From: Nostoc sp. FACHB-152
GTDB lineage: Bacteria > Cyanobacteriota > Cyanobacteriia > Cyanobacteriales > Nostocaceae
Length of the DNA: 64,000 nt
Assembly (NCBI RefSeq): GCF_014697475.1
Contig: NZ_JACJRV010000002.1
Span: forward strand, 339,572-403,571
Direction of reading: 5' to 3'
Position numbers and translations under genes: made by a program. Under the pieces are notes generated by a model. The model saw nothing but the letters and a program-made list of their open reading frames with translations, made no database searches and was not told where the DNA came from. Shown here piece after piece: positions 9,258-18,740 of this stretch (positions are counted from its first letter, which is position 1; each line of letters opens with the position of its first letter).

Positions 9258-9950
9258 GTGAATCAAAATCTGACTAAAGCCACGATTTCGATTATTATTC
9301 CAACTCTCAACGAAGCAAAAAATGTCAAAGAAGCGATCGCTAGCACTCAACCTAGTGCCAACATAGAAATTATTGTGGTAGATGGTGGCTCTAGTGATGA
9401 CACAGTACAAATATGTCAGTCATTAGGTGTCAAAGTTATTTCATCATCTTCTGGCCGTGCTGTGCAAATGAATGCGGGTGCGGCGGTGGCTAGTGGCGAA
9501 ATTTTGTTATTTCTCCATGCAGATACTCGCTTAAGCGTTGGGTTTGATGTCCAAATTCGTCAGGCACTATCACAACCAAAAATTGTCGCGGGTGCATTTG
9601 ATTTGCAGATTGATGCGTCGCCTTTTGTTTTCAGATTAGTCGAATGGGGAGTAAAATGGCGATCGCGTCTTTTCCAAATGCCTTACGGCGATCAAGCAAT
9701 ATTTTTAACTAAAAAAGTATTTCAGGAAATTGGTGGTTTTCCAGAATTACCGATTATGGAAGACTTTGAACTCATACGGCAGTTACATTCCACAGGGCGC
9801 ATTGTAATTCTTAGCACTCCAGTCATCACTTCCGCTCGGAGATGGTTGCAAAAAGGGGTTTTTAAAACTACCTTACTGAATCAAATAATTATCATTGCTT
9901 ATTTATTTGGAGTTTCCCCCCAACAAATTCGTAGCTGGTATCGTCGGTAA
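9258..9950 (+). CDS. GT2 glycosyltransferase (TIGR04283-type)
   Basis: 230 residues with a GTG start. The N-terminus has the GT-A fold ISIIIPTLNEAKNV and the nucleotide-sugar block IIVVDGGSSDDTVQI. LFLHADTRL supplies the DXD-like motif, and MPYGDQAIF and ELPIMEDFELIRQL follow. This set fits the short TIGR04283 family, which often sits beside TVP38/TMEM64 membrane proteins, as here. The sugar and acceptor are unknown. Confidence 0.85.
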   Translation: MNQNLTKATISIIIPTLNEAKNVKEAIASTQPSANIEIIVVDGGSSDDTVQICQSLGVKVISSSSGRAVQMNAGAAVASGEILLFLHADTRLSVGFDVQIRQALSQPKIVAGAFDLQIDASPFVFRLVEWGVKWRSRLFQMPYGDQAIFLTKKVFQEIGGFPELPIMEDFELIRQLHSTGRIVILSTPVITSARRWLQKGVFKTTLLNQIIIIAYLFGVSPQQIRSWYRR

Positions 9951-10065
9951 AAATTTAGCAGGATTTAAGCTGTTTCTCATTTACAGAGCATATTTTAATT
10001 AAAAATTGCTTGTAGGATGATAATTACTACCTGCTGGTAAACTTTGTGGCGTTTTCCTAGTAAAT

Positions 10066-10812
10066 ATGATATTTACAAAGAACAAATTACGATTCAAGGG
10101 CAAATTTAAATTTTGTCTATTAATTTTTCTGATTGCAGTTCTGATAATTGCTGCTAAATTTTTGAATATTCAAGAATTTTTACATAGTTTAATAAATCAA
10201 GTTAACAGTCTTGGCATTTGGGGGCCTGTTGCCTACATAGGCATTTACAATTTAGCAACATTGCTGTTTGTTCCTGGTTCACTTCTAACTTTAAAAGGTG
10301 GCTGTTTATTTGGTTTATTTTGGGGTTCGGTTTATGTATTGATTGCTGCACTTATTGGGGCAACTTTAGCTTTTTTGGTTGGGCGATATTTGTCACGAGA
10401 TTGGGTAGCTAGCCAAATTGATAAACATCCTAAATTGCAAGCAATTGATTTAGCAGTTGCTCAAGAGGGATGGAAAATTGTATTGTTAACTCGCTTGTGT
10501 CCTATTTTTCCATTTAACTTATTAAATTATGTCTTTGGAGTAACGCAAGTTTCCCTCAAAGATTATATATTAGGTTCTTTCGGAATTATCCCTGGAACTG
10601 TTATGTATGTTTACATTGGTTCTCTAGCAGGTAATTTAGTTATGTCTAATGTACCAATGACTCCAGAAGCCCAAATCTACGAACAATCCATGCAAGTGAT
10701 TGGATTAATTGCTACGGTAGCAGTAACTATTTATATAACAAAAGTCGCTCAAAAAGCTTTACATCAAAGCATGGTAATTACAGAAGCCAAAAAACTAGAG
10801 AGTAGAGATTAG
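10066..10812 (+). CDS. TVP38/TMEM64 family membrane protein (copy 1)
   Basis: 248 residues, polytopic. A first membrane helix lies near residues 15-32. The core of the SNARE-associated (VTT) domain follows: FVPGSLLTLKGGCLFGLFWG, the basic GRYLSRDWVA, LTRLCPIFPFNLLNYVFGV and FGIIPGTVMYVYIGSLAG. The family is thought to work in lipid or small-molecule transport across membranes; function in cyanobacteria is unsettled. It is 115 bp after the glycosyltransferase and 68 bp before a close paralogue. Confidence 0.85.
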   Translation: MIFTKNKLRFKGKFKFCLLIFLIAVLIIAAKFLNIQEFLHSLINQVNSLGIWGPVAYIGIYNLATLLFVPGSLLTLKGGCLFGLFWGSVYVLIAALIGATLAFLVGRYLSRDWVASQIDKHPKLQAIDLAVAQEGWKIVLLTRLCPIFPFNLLNYVFGVTQVSLKDYILGSFGIIPGTVMYVYIGSLAGNLVMSNVPMTPEAQIYEQSMQVIGLIATVAVTIYITKVAQKALHQSMVITEAKKLESRD

Positions 10813-10880
10813 AGGCTAGGGCTAAGGACTGCTGATAAACTGTGGGATTAGTTATCTAAATATTTTGGTATTTACAAAAT

Positions 10881-11663
10881 ATGCGAAATCAAATTTTAAT
10901 CCATCCGCGTTATACACAACAATTAAAGAAGTTTTTTCAGTTATTGATGTTAATGCTTGTAACTTTAGCGATCGCTATCTTCTTTCTACCAGAATTTGCC
11001 CTAGCACAAACAGCATCATCAACAAATTCCTTCAATCCCCAAACTCTTTTACGTGATGCCTTGCAATGGATTGATAGCTTGGGAACTTTGGGAGCCATAG
11101 CCTTTATCGGACTCTATATTATTGCCACCGTTGCATTTTTACCAGGTTCCATTCTCACTCTTGGTTCCGGCGTTGTCTTTGGTGTAGTTTGGGGTTCTAT
11201 TTACGTATTTATTGGGGCAACTATTGGCGCGACGGCTGCATTTTTAGTTGGACGTTACTTAGCAAGGGGATGGGTTGCTAAAAAAATTGCAGATAATCAA
11301 AATTTTGCAGCCATTGACAAAGCCGTTGGTCGAGAAGGCTTAAAAATTGTTTTATTAACTAGACTTTCGCCGATATTTCCCTTTAACTTATTAAACTACG
11401 CCTTTGGTGTGACAGGCGTTTCTTTAAAAGATTATTTTATTGGGTCTGTGGGGATGATTCCTGGCACAATTATGTATGTATATATTGGTTCTTTGGCTAG
11501 TAATTTAGCTCTGATTGGCACAGAAGCTCAACCTACGAACCCTGCACTACAATGGGCAATTCGCATCATTGGTTTTATTGCCACAGTTGCAGTCACAATA
11601 TATGTCACCCGCATTGCCCGGAAAGCTTTAGAAGAAGAGGTAAAAATGAAAGATGAAGTATGA
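10881..11663 (+). CDS. TVP38/TMEM64 family membrane protein (copy 2)
   Basis: 260 residues, a paralogue of the preceding gene over the whole VTT domain (LPGSILTLGSGVVFGVVWG, LTRLSPIFPFNLLNYAFGV, MIPGTIMYVYIGSLAS). Unlike copy 1 it has a longer N-terminus ending in LPEFALAQ, like a cleavable signal peptide, and a soluble segment before the domain. The pair probably arose by tandem duplication. Confidence 0.85.
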   Translation: MRNQILIHPRYTQQLKKFFQLLMLMLVTLAIAIFFLPEFALAQTASSTNSFNPQTLLRDALQWIDSLGTLGAIAFIGLYIIATVAFLPGSILTLGSGVVFGVVWGSIYVFIGATIGATAAFLVGRYLARGWVAKKIADNQNFAAIDKAVGREGLKIVLLTRLSPIFPFNLLNYAFGVTGVSLKDYFIGSVGMIPGTIMYVYIGSLASNLALIGTEAQPTNPALQWAIRIIGFIATVAVTIYVTRIARKALEEEVKMKDEV

Positions 11664-11693
11664 AGGATAAAATTTTACACTTCATACTTCATC

Positions 11694-11784
11694 TAGCAAC
11701 CCATGTAGGAGATTCAAATAAATCTATTGCCTGTTGCCTATTGCCTGCCTCCACAAGTAGTTTGTAAATCAAATATGATTGCTA
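11694..11784 (+). repeat. Dispersed palindromic element, copy a
   Basis: Begins TAGCAAC, carries the heptamer run CTATTGCCTGTTGCCTATTG and ends in GATTGCTA. The same layout occurs at 25162-25263 and, inverted, at 30241-30324. Its end overlaps the start codon of the next gene. Confidence 0.7.
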
Positions 11785-13319
11785 TGGAAAGAGTTATCGT
11801 TCGCCCAGTGGATGAGTATAACCAGAAGTTAGTTTCTTATGTGCATCCGCCAAATTGGGTCAATCCACAACCTGCTGATTGTTATGATTTGGTAGTAATT
11901 GGTGCTGGAACTGCGGGATTAGTCGTAGCCGCAGGTGCAGCCGGTTTAGATTTGGGTTTAAAAGTTGCATTAATCGAAAAGCATCTCATGGGTGGAGATT
12001 GCTTGAATGTTGGTTGCGTACCCTCTAAATGTATGATTCGCTCATCGCGGGTGTTAGGCGAAATTTGGCAGGCGAAAAATTTTGGCATTAATATTTCTCA
12101 GCAACAAGTTGAAGTTGATTTTCCCGCAGTTATGGCGCGAATGCGGCGTGTGAGGGCAGATATTAGTCCTCATGATTCGGCTGAACGGTTTAAAAATCTG
12201 GGTATTGATGTTTTCTTAGGTAGCGGTCGATTTGCCAGCAACAACACTGTGGAAGTTGACGGAAAAACTCTGCGGTTCAAAAAAGCGGTAATAGCTACAG
12301 GTGCAAGGGCTGTGCGTCCGCCAATTCCCGGAATCGAAACAGTCGGTTATTTGACTAATGAAACGGTTTTTTCGTTAATTCAACGGCCGGATAAATTAGC
12401 AGTAATTGGTGGCGGGCCAATTGGTTGTGAATTAGCGCAAACTTTTCGGCGTTTGGGTTGTGAAGTGACGCTGTTCCATAGCGGTTCTCACCTGCTAAAT
12501 AAAGAAGATGCTGACGCGGCAGAAATTGTGCAGAATGTCTTGATTAGTGAAGGCATTCGCGTAGTATTAAATTGCCAGTTAGAAGAAGTGGTGTCAGTAA
12601 CGGAAGGGAAGCGGCTTTACTTTTCTGCTAACGGTAACAGAGATTCTGTAACAGTAGATGAGATTTTGGTAGGTGCGGGACGTGCGCCGAATGTCGAAGG
12701 TTTGAATTTAGAAGCTGTAGGAGTAGAGTACGACACGCGTCAGGGGGTGAAGGTCAATGATTACCTCCAGACAACCAATGCCAAAATTTATGCGGCTGGT
12801 GATATCTGCATGAACTGGAAATTTACCCATGCTGCTGATGCGGCGGCGCGAATTGTCATTAAGAATACGCTATTTTCTCCCTTTGGATTAGGTCGTTCTA
12901 AACTCAGCAGTTTAGTAATGCCTTGGGTAACATATACAGACCCAGAAATTGCTCATGTGGGAATGTACGAACATGAAGCACAAAAAAGAGGTATTGATGT
13001 AGCGACTATTACAATTCCTTTTAATAGTGTAGACCGAGCGATCGCAGATGGTGAAGAAGCAGGATTTCTCAAAATTCTCCACAAAAAAGGGTCTGATGAA
13101 ATTCTCGGTGCTACTATCGTTGCTGCCCATGCAGGTGAGATGATTTCCGAAGTCACCACTGCAATTGTGAATAAAATAGGTTTGAGCAAGTTAAGTAGTG
13201 TGATTCATCCTTATCCCACCCAAGCCGAAGCCATTAAAAAAGCTGCCGATGCTTATCGTCGCACCCTGCTGACTGCAAATACTAAACGGATTTTGGGATT
13301 TTTAACCAAGCTGTCTTAA
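11784..13319 (+). CDS. Mercuric reductase-like pyridine nucleotide-disulfide oxidoreductase
   Basis: 511 residues from MERVIVRPVDEYNQ. FAD site DLVVIGAGTAGLVVAAGAA, redox-active disulfide GGDCLNVGCVPSK, NAD(P) site LAVIGGGPIGCELAQ, a second FAD block IYAAGDIC, and the dimerisation-domain tail HPYPTQAEAIKKAADAY. It lacks the N-terminal metal-binding domain and the C-terminal cysteine pair of true MerA, so mercury reduction is doubtful; it is one of the MerA-like flavoproteins common beside TVP38 genes. An in-frame ATG at 11775 is possible. Both starts lie in the end of dispersed element a, so the original leader has been replaced. Confidence 0.85.
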   Translation: MERVIVRPVDEYNQKLVSYVHPPNWVNPQPADCYDLVVIGAGTAGLVVAAGAAGLDLGLKVALIEKHLMGGDCLNVGCVPSKCMIRSSRVLGEIWQAKNFGINISQQQVEVDFPAVMARMRRVRADISPHDSAERFKNLGIDVFLGSGRFASNNTVEVDGKTLRFKKAVIATGARAVRPPIPGIETVGYLTNETVFSLIQRPDKLAVIGGGPIGCELAQTFRRLGCEVTLFHSGSHLLNKEDADAAEIVQNVLISEGIRVVLNCQLEEVVSVTEGKRLYFSANGNRDSVTVDEILVGAGRAPNVEGLNLEAVGVEYDTRQGVKVNDYLQTTNAKIYAAGDICMNWKFTHAADAAARIVIKNTLFSPFGLGRSKLSSLVMPWVTYTDPEIAHVGMYEHEAQKRGIDVATITIPFNSVDRAIADGEEAGFLKILHKKGSDEILGATIVAAHAGEMISEVTTAIVNKIGLSKLSSVIHPYPTQAEAIKKAADAYRRTLLTANTKRILGFLTKLS

Positions 13320-13353
13320 ACTTAAACAAATTGATATCGAGTATAGGTGCGTA

Positions 13354-13384
13354 AAGGTGTAAGTCAGCAAAATCCTTACACCTT
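13354..13384 (+). terminator. Hairpin after the reductase gene
   Basis: AAGGTGTAAG (13354-13363) pairs with CTTACACCTT (13375-13384) between two converging genes. No strong T-run follows, so it may instead be a dispersed palindrome. Confidence 0.4.
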
Positions 13385-13418
13385 CACACCCAATCTCAAT
13401 GTTACTAACTAATTACGA

Positions 13419-13688
13419 TTAAGAATTGAAAAGTTCATTTAGTGAAACGAAACTTTGCTGTATTGCCTGAGATAAATAATTTCTGATCAAATCCGCAGTT
13501 TCGACTGGAAAATTACCTCCTGAAAGGGCAAAAGCTAAACTAGCAACACCGAGAAATAATGCTAATAATCTGCCGAAACAACCTGGATTAATTTCCAGAA
13601 AGAATAGTTTTGCTTGTCCTAAAACAGCAATTACTAAAAAAGCAATACCTAGAATTAAAAAAATATTGGTTAAAGGTAAAGTTGTCAT
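13419..13688 (-). CDS. Small two-helix membrane protein
   Basis: 89 residues from MTTLPLTNIFLILGIAF. The first membrane helix covers about residues 6-24 and a second about 42-60 (LLALFLGVASLAFAL). A soluble C-terminal tail (ETADLIRNYLSQAIQQSF) follows. Not recognised. The frame is open upstream to 13820 but that part is polar and lacks a start with a ribosome site. Confidence 0.5.
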   Translation of the reverse strand: MTTLPLTNIFLILGIAFLVIAVLGQAKLFFLEINPGCFGRLLALFLGVASLAFALSGGNFPVETADLIRNYLSQAIQQSFVSLNELFNS

Positions 13689-13950
13689 ATTAATTAAGCT
13701 GCTAAAACTTTGTTTATCCAAATATCTATTATAGATATTTTTAATTTCAATTTCTATTCTTAATACTGACAAAGATAAAAATTGGCGTATTGGTCTTAAG
13801 AAGCGATCGCAGCACAACAACCTCTCACTTCTAGAATCAAGGCTGATTACCTCGCTCAGACATCAAAATTTGAATTCTATCAAGGTTGTACTAGACCATA
13901 TGCCCCTTCTTAGGTTAAACTACACTAAGTTGGGAGGAATAGCGGATTTT

Positions 13951-14418
13951 ATGACAAGCGTGCGAAATGTTAGCGAAAAATCGGTTTCATCTGTAAACAC
14001 AGCCTCAGAGTCTTTATCACAGACTGTTCCTCAAGAAGCCTCAACCAATCTTTTCAAAAGGCTGAGAGGCGGATTTTTGCTGGTACTAGGATATTTATTA
14101 TCCCCGCTATGTTGGTGGAATGACCTTTTATTCAATCTACCCATTGCTTACTTTTTTGGGTATTTATGCAGTTTAATTTCACCAAATTTGCTCATACCTT
14201 GTTCAATTATAGGTTACTGGCTTTCCAATGTTGTAGGAATTCTCTTAATGCAATTTGGTTCTAAAGATATCTTTCAGAAGGACTCCCAAGAACGTAATCT
14301 GAAAAAAGAACTGTTATCAGGTTTAGTTTCTTCAACTGTTTATACCATAGTAATTATCTTATTAATTCAGTTCAAAGTTCTTGAAACTCCTGCCTTATTC
14401 TCTATCGCTAATAGATAA
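13951..14418 (+). CDS. Small membrane protein, unknown
   Basis: 155 residues from MTSVRNVSEK, with GGAGG about 13 bases upstream; a longer form from 13870 is possible. About three membrane segments are visible: LLVLGYLLSPLCWWNDLLF, LLIPCSIIGYWLSNVVGILL and GLVSSTVYTIVIILLI. The serine-rich N-terminus is soluble. Not recognised as a family member. It converges with the SPFH gene downstream. Confidence 0.6.
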   Translation: MTSVRNVSEKSVSSVNTASESLSQTVPQEASTNLFKRLRGGFLLVLGYLLSPLCWWNDLLFNLPIAYFFGYLCSLISPNLLIPCSIIGYWLSNVVGILLMQFGSKDIFQKDSQERNLKKELLSGLVSSTVYTIVIILLIQFKVLETPALFSIANR

Positions 14419-14483
14419 TTCTTGGTAAGAATTTTATCATCATGAGTCAGAGACATAAATCGATTATTCTGGCTCTTGAATTC

Positions 14484-15290
14484 TTACTTATAGGCTTTAA
14501 GAAGTTCACTAAAATCCCAAATTTTAGGACTTTCTTTACCAATAACTAATGGTAGTTTGCCATTCCACTTCTCTATTGCTTGCTTTTGCAGTAACTCTGG
14601 TGTTAATCCATCACGTAGTAATCTATAAGCTTCAGCTTCTCCTCTAGCTAGATTAACTTTAGCTTCTGCTTCCCTAGCTGCTTTCAAAGCTAGAAATTCT
14701 GCTTTTTTAGCGTCTTGTTCAGCAATTTGCTTTGCTTCTACTGCTTCACCAAATAGCTCAGAAAAATGGATATGGACTAGTGAAACATCATCAACAGCAA
14801 TATGATAGTTACGTAAACGAGTAGTTAAAGCATGGTCTACTTCTAGTTTTACTTCTCCTCGTTTAGTAATAATTTCTTCAGCAGTATATTGGGCGATTAC
14901 TGCTTTCAGCACTTCTTCAATTGCTGGATTAATAATTTTAGCAATAATATTTTGCTCGTTGCCGATTTGTTGATAAATAATATTAGACTCCTCTGGTAGG
15001 ATATGCCAATTTAGAGCAACTTCAGTAAACACATCTTGTAAATCTTTAGAAGAAGCCTCAGCAGATATTTCCTGTTTTTGAACACGCACACTTAGCTTCG
15101 CAACTGTATTTACTACCGGAATAATTAAATGAAATCCTTCTCCTAATATTTGCTCTTGTACCTCCCCAAACCTCATTAATACTCCGCGTTCTCCGGCGTT
15201 AACAATGACACATGGCGTGAGAAAAATAGTAATTAAACATAAAAGTGCTGTTAATTTACCTGGGTTAGTAAAGATTTTGTTATTTTTCAT
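14484..15290 (-). CDS. SPFH/prohibitin-family protein
   Basis: 268 residues from MKNNKIFTNPGKL. A single N-terminal membrane helix (LTALLCLITIFLTPCVIV) is followed by the band-7 domain: GERGVLMRFGEVQEQILGEGFHLIIPVV, the central VFTEVALNWHI, then the coiled coil rich in Glu and Ala (AEQDAKKAEFLALKAAREAEAK) and the closing PLVIG. Prohibitin-like proteins form membrane-bound rings that organise membrane domains or control proteases. A TTG start 30 bases upstream is possible. It stands next to the CadD paralogues, with no evident link. Confidence 0.85.
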   Translation of the reverse strand: MKNNKIFTNPGKLTALLCLITIFLTPCVIVNAGERGVLMRFGEVQEQILGEGFHLIIPVVNTVAKLSVRVQKQEISAEASSKDLQDVFTEVALNWHILPEESNIIYQQIGNEQNIIAKIINPAIEEVLKAVIAQYTAEEIITKRGEVKLEVDHALTTRLRNYHIAVDDVSLVHIHFSELFGEAVEAKQIAEQDAKKAEFLALKAAREAEAKVNLARGEAEAYRLLRDGLTPELLQKQAIEKWNGKLPLVIGKESPKIWDFSELLKAYK

Positions 15291-15408
15291 ATTTATATTA
15301 AATATTATTCTGTCAAACAAGAAGAAAATTTGAATAGATTTTAATGTTAATTTTATAAGAAAATAGAGAATAACAAATCATTAAATCCGAATAAGTATTG
15401 AACTATAA

Positions 15409-16083
15409 TTATTTTTTTAATAAAACTATTAAACAACAGCAACTTGCAGCTAGTTTTATCAAGCTCAAAGCTTCAGTTTTGAAAATAATAAAAGCACCTA
15501 AACATATCAAAATAAACGGCACAAAATTACTAATGTAGCGAGTTATGGCATCTGCGATCGCTTGCTGATGGGTTAATTTATATGCTGTATAACATAAAAC
15601 ACCCAACAATAAAAAAAATACGCCAATAATTACCCAAAAGCTAGTTAAATTACTGCTAGCAAATAAAGGAATATAAATACTGATATTATCCCCACCATTG
15701 GCAATTGTCACCGCAGCCACAGTATAAGTTTGAGGTGCAATAATAAAATTAGCACCTAGTTCTTCTGAAGATGGCATAGTTTCTACTACCAACTCTTCTA
15801 TATCATCATCTTCATGATTAACTAAACTACTAATACCTATGGCAATGGGAATTAACCCCAATAATCCAATCCAGTTTGCTCCTAACACAAAACCACCCAA
15901 TAAACCAGATAAACTCAGAACTACTAGTACAATAAAACCTAAATACTGCCCAAAAAAAATATGCTGTGGTCGAAAGTGGGCATTTATTTGCGAAAAAAAC
16001 AACAACAAAATCGCAATATCATCAATATTGGTAGATATAAACGCAACTACACCTGTACTAATTGCAGTGATTATTTCATTCAT
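15409..16083 (-). CDS. CadD-family cadmium/cation resistance transporter (copy 1)
   Basis: 224 residues, about five to six membrane helices. The family pattern is clear: FISTNIDDIAILLLFFSQ at the N-terminus with an Asp pair in the first helix, FFGQYLGFIVLVVLSL, IGLLGLIPIAIGISSL, an acidic cytoplasmic loop (EDDDIEELV), and VAAVTIANGGDNISIYIPLF in the fourth helix. CadD proteins are linked to cadmium and other small-cation resistance. ATG start with GGA upstream. It is divergent from copy 2, with only 22 bases between the start codons. Confidence 0.85.
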   Translation of the reverse strand: MNEIITAISTGVVAFISTNIDDIAILLLFFSQINAHFRPQHIFFGQYLGFIVLVVLSLSGLLGGFVLGANWIGLLGLIPIAIGISSLVNHEDDDIEELVVETMPSSEELGANFIIAPQTYTVAAVTIANGGDNISIYIPLFASSNLTSFWVIIGVFFLLLGVLCYTAYKLTHQQAIADAITRYISNFVPFILICLGAFIIFKTEALSLIKLAASCCCLIVLLKK

Positions 16084-16105
16084 TCCTTTTAACTAAAAAC
16101 TCAGC

Positions 16106-16768
16106 ATGGATAAACTAGGCACATCTTTTATTGAAGGGATAATTGCCTTCGCAGCTACAAACATTGATGACATCATGATTTTGCTTCTACTCTTCTCCCA
16201 GGTAGATGTTAATTTTCGACGGCGACATATTGTGTTTGGTCAATATCTTGGTTTTGCCGCTATCATCATTGCTAGCTTACCAGGATTTTTTGGTGGTTTA
16301 GTTGTACAGCGCGAATTGATAGGTTTATTAGGACTATTACCAATAGCAATCGGTGTAATGCAATTGCTAAACAGAGAACAAGAAACCATAGAAATTCAAG
16401 AAGTAACCACTGAATTTAAACAGTCTTCATCAGTTAATTCTTTATTGTCTTTGATTTTAAGTATTTTGCATCCCCAAACTTATAAAGTTGCAGCGGTAAC
16501 AATTGCCAATGGTGGGGATAATATCAGTATTTATATTCCTTTATTTGCAGGTCAAACCCTTGCTAGCTTGGGAGTAATTTTAAGTGTATTTCTTTTAATG
16601 GTAGGGGTTTGGTGTACCGTTGCTTATATGTTAAGTCAACACCCTACCATAGGCTCTCTTCTAAGTCGCTATGGTAAGGTGATTGTACCTTTTATTTTAA
16701 TAGGCTTGGGTTTATTTATTATGTACGAAAGAGGTACATTTAACCTGCTACCTTGGTGGAAAAGCTAA
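16106..16768 (+). CDS. CadD-family transporter (copy 2)
   Basis: 220 residues, same domain as its divergent neighbour: FAATNIDDIMILLLLFSQ, VFGQYLGFAAIIIASLPGF, LLGLLPIAIGVMQLL, and VAAVTIANGGDNISIYIPLF. The central loop is longer than in copy 1 and contains serine-rich EFKQSSSVNS. With 22 bases between the two start codons the promoter must overlap the neighbour's coding region or the shared gap. Confidence 0.85.
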   Translation: MDKLGTSFIEGIIAFAATNIDDIMILLLLFSQVDVNFRRRHIVFGQYLGFAAIIIASLPGFFGGLVVQRELIGLLGLLPIAIGVMQLLNREQETIEIQEVTTEFKQSSSVNSLLSLILSILHPQTYKVAAVTIANGGDNISIYIPLFAGQTLASLGVILSVFLLMVGVWCTVAYMLSQHPTIGSLLSRYGKVIVPFILIGLGLFIMYERGTFNLLPWWKS

Positions 16769-16893
16769 CTAGTATATACGAACAATAGCAATAAATAACG
16801 TCAATCAGTAATTAACGATTCTGGCTTTGTTAAAGGTGCTATTAGTTGATTTATTCGTTATAGCAATTTTTGTAAATGTGAAACGTATCTTTT

Positions 16894-16922
16894 GTAGAGA
16901 CGTAGCATTACTACGTCTCTAC
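16894..16922. terminator. Palindrome between convergent genes
   Basis: GTAGAGACGTAG (16894-16905) pairs perfectly with CTACGTCTCTAC (16911-16922). It lies between the CadD copy 2 gene and the converging pstB end. The same GTAGAGACG type of palindrome occurs at 32615 and 51541, so it is a dispersed family as well as a likely terminator. Confidence 0.5.
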
Positions 16923-16955
16923 ATGATTTATATGTATCTGTTATTAACGCTGTAA

Positions 16956-17786
16956 TTAACCGAAGCGTCCACTAATATAGTCTTCGGCCTCTTTAGTTTG
17001 CGGAGAATTGAACATATGTTCTGTAGGACTAAACTCGACTAATTTTCCGCGACGCTTGCTGTGTTCGTCTATTTCTGTATTGAAGAAAGCTGTCCAATCT
17101 GCAATTCTGGCGGCTTGCTGCATATTATGCGTCACCATAATTATGGTGTATTGCTCCTTCAGTTCTAAGCAGAGTTCTTCGACTTGGCGGCTAGAAATAG
17201 GATCGAGTGCAGAGCATGGTTCATCCATTAATAATACATCTGGTTTCATAGCGATCGCTCTGGCAATGCAAAGTCGTTGTTGTTGTCCACCAGATAAAGC
17301 AGTACCTTTTTCTTTGAGTTTGTCTTTGACTTCATCCCAAATCGCAGCACGTCTAAGGGAATTTTCTACTAATTCATCAAGATTACCTTTATAACCATTT
17401 GCACGGGGGCCAAAAGCAATATTTTCATATATTGATTTGGGAAAAGGATTTGGTCTTTGAAAAACCATCCCTACTTGGCGGCGTAATTTTACGGAATTAA
17501 TTTTGGGATCGTAAATATTGCGATCGCGGTAATTTAATCTTCCCTCTACCTTAGCTCCCGGAATCAAATCATTCATCCGGTTAAAGCAACGTAGTAAGGT
17601 ACTTTTACCACATCCTGAAGGGCCAATAAAAGCAACTATTTGTTTCTCAGGAATCTGCAAATAGACATCTAAAAGTGCTAAAAATCCCCCATAATATACT
17701 TTCACACCTTCAACATTAAATACATGATTATTTTGATCTAGTGTGGTGCTTTCTGAGTGACTTCTACTATTTCTGGTATAGGGCAT
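16956..17786 (-). CDS. pstB: Phosphate ABC transporter ATP-binding protein PstB
   Basis: 276 residues. Walker [10 protein letters not shown] near residue 55, canonical Q-loop VFQRPNPFP with Gln at about 110, signature LSGGQQQR, Walker [14 protein letters not shown] and switch His in [10 protein letters not shown]. PstB powers high-affinity phosphate import. AGGAG lies nine bases before the ATG. Last gene of the sbp-pstS-pstC-pstA-pstB unit, 49 bp after pstA. Confidence 0.95.
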   Translation of the reverse strand: MPYTRNSRSHSESTTLDQNNHVFNVEGVKVYYGGFLALLDVYLQIPEKQIVAFIGPSGCGKSTLLRCFNRMNDLIPGAKVEGRLNYRDRNIYDPKINSVKLRRQVGMVFQRPNPFPKSIYENIAFGPRANGYKGNLDELVENSLRRAAIWDEVKDKLKEKGTALSGGQQQRLCIARAIAMKPDVLLMDEPCSALDPISSRQVEELCLELKEQYTIIMVTHNMQQAARIADWTAFFNTEIDEHSKRRGKLVEFSPTEHMFNSPQTKEAEDYISGRFG

Positions 17787-17835
17787 TTTGCCAATCTCCT
17801 AGTGTCTATGCTTGCTTAATTAGAAAAAAATCCAA

Positions 17836-18735
17836 TTAATGGATAGTGAAGCGTTGTCTAATATAAATGGCTACCCCATTTAAAGCTAAAATCAAGAGTA
17901 ACAACGCAATAATTGTTGCGGCTGCTGCATTTGCAAAACCTGGTTCTGGACGAGAAATGTAACTATAGATTTGAATAGGTAACGCCATAAATCTCTGGAA
18001 TAAACCAGGGTTAAATGTGAGAAAACCTACAGCACCTACAACTATTAGAGAAGCTGCATCTCCGATAGCGCGGGATATAGAAATAATTACTCCTGTTAAG
18101 ATACCAGGAACAGCATAAGGTATGACATGATGACTAACAGTTTTCCATTTAGTAGCACCTAATCCATAAGAAGCATATCTGAGAGAATCAGGAACGGCTC
18201 GAATTGCTTCTCTAGCTGTCACAATAATTACTGGTAAAGACAGTAAAGATAAAGTTAATGCGCCAGAAATTAAAGCAGGGCCAAACCCAAGCAAATAATT
18301 AAAAACTCCTAAACCTAGCAAGCCATAAACAATAGAAGGTACTCCAGCTAAATTACTGATATTAATTTCAATAATTGCTGTCCACCAAGCTCTTGGTGCA
18401 TACTCTTCTAAATATAAGGCGGCTCCTACACCCACTGGCACTGTTACCAAAATCACAACAAGTCCTAAAACAACGCTGCTGATAATTGCCGGACGGATAC
18501 CACCTTCTTCAGGAAAACGAGAAGGAGTTTCGGTTAAAAAACCAGGCGATAAAAATCTGGCTAACCCGTCTCTAAAAATATCAAAAAGGAGTAATGCTAG
18601 GACGAATAAACCAATCAATAAACCTAATAAAAAAAGTAGTTCAAATACCTTTCCTAAAATTTCCCTTCTATTAATATTATCAGTAAATTCTGTTGTCGAA
18701 TCCAGATAATCATCTCGTTGATAACTTGTAGTCAT
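17836..18735 (-). CDS. pstA: Phosphate ABC transporter permease PstA
   Basis: 299 residues, six membrane helices expected. The EAA-type cytoplasmic loop is visible as RYASYGLGATKWKTVSHHVIPYAVPGILTG. The first helix (LLFLLGLLIGLFVLALLLF) is followed by the long periplasmic loop usual for PstA. Forms the inner-membrane channel with PstC. Only 5 bp separate it from pstC, so the two are co-transcribed. Confidence 0.95.
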   Translation of the reverse strand: MTTSYQRDDYLDSTTEFTDNINRREILGKVFELLFLLGLLIGLFVLALLLFDIFRDGLARFLSPGFLTETPSRFPEEGGIRPAIISSVVLGLVVILVTVPVGVGAALYLEEYAPRAWWTAIIEINISNLAGVPSIVYGLLGLGVFNYLLGFGPALISGALTLSLLSLPVIIVTAREAIRAVPDSLRYASYGLGATKWKTVSHHVIPYAVPGILTGVIISISRAIGDAASLIVVGAVGFLTFNPGLFQRFMALPIQIYSYISRPEPGFANAAAATIIALLLLILALNGVAIYIRQRFTIH

Positions 18736-18740
18736 AGCTA

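Noticed and set aside
11694..11784. CRISPR-like array from the heptamer runs
   Set aside because: Units are seven bases long and contiguous, with no spacers; they are STRR-type repeats.
11784..13319. True mercury-resistance operon
   Set aside because: No merR, merT or merP is present and the C-terminal cysteine pair is lacking.
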